Positions 5,724 through 6,663 of a stretch of DNA of 6,663 bases are shown here, in pieces. The notes beneath the pieces were generated by a model. It did no database searches, was not told where the DNA came from, and saw nothing but the letters and a program-made list of their open reading frames with translations. This stretch comes from Clostridiaceae bacterium. Its GTDB lineage: Bacteria > Bacillota > Clostridia > Saccharofermentanales > DTU023. Position 1 is the first letter of the stretch; each line of letters opens with the position of its first letter. Both the position numbers and the translations under genes were made by a program. Where the stretch lies: assembly GCA_012841255.1 (NCBI GenBank), contig DUUZ01000186.1, positions 1-6,663 of the forward strand, read 5' to 3'.

Positions 5724-6650
5724 GTGACCATGGATGAGGAACGCAAAAAGGACGATTTGAAAAGAGAGGCCGGCATCCGGCCGCTGACTCTTTCCCTGCC
5801 TGTCAAGGAGGAGATGACGGAGCCTGTCATGCCGCCCCGGGCCAAGGCCCGGCCCGGTATCCGTCCCCGGCAGATCTCCCTCCTGCCCGCCGAAGAAGAG
5901 CTGCCTGTCATCCTCCCGGAAGCCAAACCCCGGCCCCGGATCCCCAAGAGCCATTCCGTCCCCCTGGTCTACAAGACTTTTTCCGAGGCCGTGGAAGGCT
6001 GCCGGGAAAAGCACCCCCTGCCTTTTGAACTCATCGCCAGCCAGACCCCCTCCCACGCCACCTGGCTTTTATCCCAGCTGAAGCAGGCCCGGACCCGGCC
6101 GGAACTGGAAGCCCTGGCCGACAGCCTCAGCTACCGGGATCTCAGCATGCTCTTTTCCACCCTGTCCAATTTGAAGAGAAGGGATGAGACGGCCCAGATT
6201 CAAAACCTGATCCGGCTGCGGGCCTCCCACTATCTTTACCTGTGCGGCTGGCTGACCCTGCAGCACACCTATCCGCGCTCCTCGGTCTCCGACCCCCTGG
6301 CCGATCTTTGCATGATCCTGGAGGATCTGCGCTTTGTCCGGGACAGTGAGCGCAAGTCCCGCCGTTCCCTGCCCCTGCCTTCCATCCCCCTGGGCCCCTG
6401 GCGGGTCATCTGGACCCGGGTTCCCCTTATCTCCGAGATTGCGCTTCCCAACAGCCGGCACTTCATCACCGAGATCGCCCGGGAGATCTATGATTCCAAG
6501 GCCGACCTGCAGGGCTTCTTTCTGGAGTACGCCATCTATCCCGGCCTGCCTTTGGCCGAGGCCATCGCCGGCCGCTACGAGGAGATGGTTTCCGGCATCT
6601 CGGCCAACCCTCTCCTGTCCCAGGATTTCTTCGACCGCTTCAGAAAATAG
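5724..6650 (+). CDS. Uncharacterised soluble protein with a Pro/Arg-rich repetitive N-terminus and a helical C-terminal domain
   Basis: I do not recognise this gene. The product is 308 residues from a GTG start; an ATG two codons on (5730) is equally possible, since the only Shine-Dalgarno-like sequence (GGGGA, 5708-5712) is poorly placed for either. Residues 1-16 are highly charged. Residues 17-81 form a degenerate Pro/Arg/Lys-rich tandem repeat, probably disordered. Residues 85-308 look globular and mostly helical, with notable aromatic/His blocks: SHATWLLSQL (110-119), YLYLCGWLTLQHTYP (170-184), LGPWRVIWTRVP (223-234), HFITEIAREIYD (246-257) and LQGFFLEYAIYPGLPL (262-277). There is no signal peptide, membrane helix or nucleotide-binding motif. 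It starts 4 bases after the ExbB/ZorA-like gene, so a cytoplasmic partner of that protein's tail is plausible (inference). A distant relation to the ZorC-type EH-signature domain crossed my mind from position and helical content alone, and I cannot support it. Confidence 0.75.
   Translation: MTMDEERKKDDLKREAGIRPLTLSLPVKEEMTEPVMPPRAKARPGIRPRQISLLPAEEELPVILPEAKPRPRIPKSHSVPLVYKTFSEAVEGCREKHPLPFELIASQTPSHATWLLSQLKQARTRPELEALADSLSYRDLSMLFSTLSNLKRRDETAQIQNLIRLRASHYLYLCGWLTLQHTYPRSSVSDPLADLCMILEDLRFVRDSERKSRRSLPLPSIPLGPWRVIWTRVPLISEIALPNSRHFITEIAREIYDSKADLQGFFLEYAIYPGLPLAEAIAGRYEEMVSGISANPLLSQDFFDRFRK
5772..5966 (+). repeat. Degenerate tandem repeat coding for a Pro/Arg-rich linker
   Basis: Within the 308-residue protein, residues 17-44 (28 residues, 5772-5855) align with residues 45-71 (27 residues, 5856-5936). 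Both start GIRP, continue with a short hydrophobic patch (LTLSLP against RQISLLP), an acidic stretch (VKEEM against AEEEL), PVM or PVI, and end in PRAKARP or PEAKPRP. A third partial copy, RIPKSHSVPL (72-81), begins at 5937. The DNA has diverged, pointing to an old duplication. Repeated short hydrophobic motifs flanked by Pro and charge suggest binding sites for a partner (inference). Confidence 0.6.
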
Positions 6651-6653
6651 GGC

Positions 6654-6663
6654 ATGAAAAAAC
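6654..6663 (+). CDS. Possible start of the next gene, cut by the window end
   Basis: ATG AAA AAA follows the previous stop by 3 bases on the same strand, continuing the tight packing of the operon. Only three codons are visible, so nothing can be said about the product. AGGG at 6649-6652 is too close to the ATG to be a good ribosome binding site, so the true start could also lie further on. By context (after an ExbB/ZorA-like gene) a MotB/ZorB/ExbD-type partner is the hypothesis to test. Confidence 0.3.

Noticed and set aside
5255..5947. Minus-strand open frame of 230 codons across the junction of the last two genes
   Set aside because: It runs against a tightly packed + strand operon and encodes a Gly/Arg/Ser-rich sequence with no domain; it is a shadow frame.
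1..6663. CRISPR array, tRNA or rRNA genes, insertion sequences or attachment sites
   Set aside because: Coding sequence fills the window with gaps of at most 17 bases; I saw no regularly spaced direct repeats, tRNA-like cloverleaf, transposase motif or terminal inverted repeats.

Overview
The window looks like a chromosomal segment from a GC-rich (by eye roughly 60% G+C) member of the Bacillota, probably class Clostridia. This rests on the gene order recG-rsmD-coaD, on the coiled-coil 'ATPase-like' gene directly after coaD (an arrangement I associate with Clostridia), and on Clostridia-like wording of several motifs, such as the GSGQ motif of RsmD. The assignment is inference; no rRNA or other decisive marker is present.

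All genes are on the + strand and almost touch. The 3' part of recG (branch-migrating DNA helicase) is followed by rsmD (16S rRNA guanine-N2 methyltransferase), coaD (phosphopantetheine adenylyltransferase), a small coiled-coil protein of the coaD-linked 'ATPase/V-type subunit H-like' family, and ddl (D-alanine--D-alanine ligase). Two less ordinary genes come next. The first is a 503-residue membrane protein with ExbB/TolQ/ZorA-like topology and a cytoplasmic tail of over 300 residues. The second is a 308-residue soluble protein with a repetitive Pro/Arg-rich N-terminus and a helical body. A further gene may begin in the last ten bases.

Gaps between genes are 3 to 17 bases, one pair overlaps by 11 bases, and I see no terminator or promoter, so the region reads as one polycistronic unit. 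The first five genes are housekeeping: DNA repair, ribosome modification, coenzyme A synthesis, and peptidoglycan precursor synthesis.

The last two genes are the candidate for an under-described system. The membrane protein resembles the stator-like ZorA subunit of Zorya anti-phage systems in topology and in the wording of the segment after the last membrane helix. However, it sits inside a housekeeping/cell-wall operon, lacks obvious pore Thr/Ser residues in its third membrane segment, and is followed by a protein I cannot assign. Whether this is a defence motor, an envelope-energising complex or a non-conducting scaffold cannot be settled here; the downstream gene would be the key evidence.
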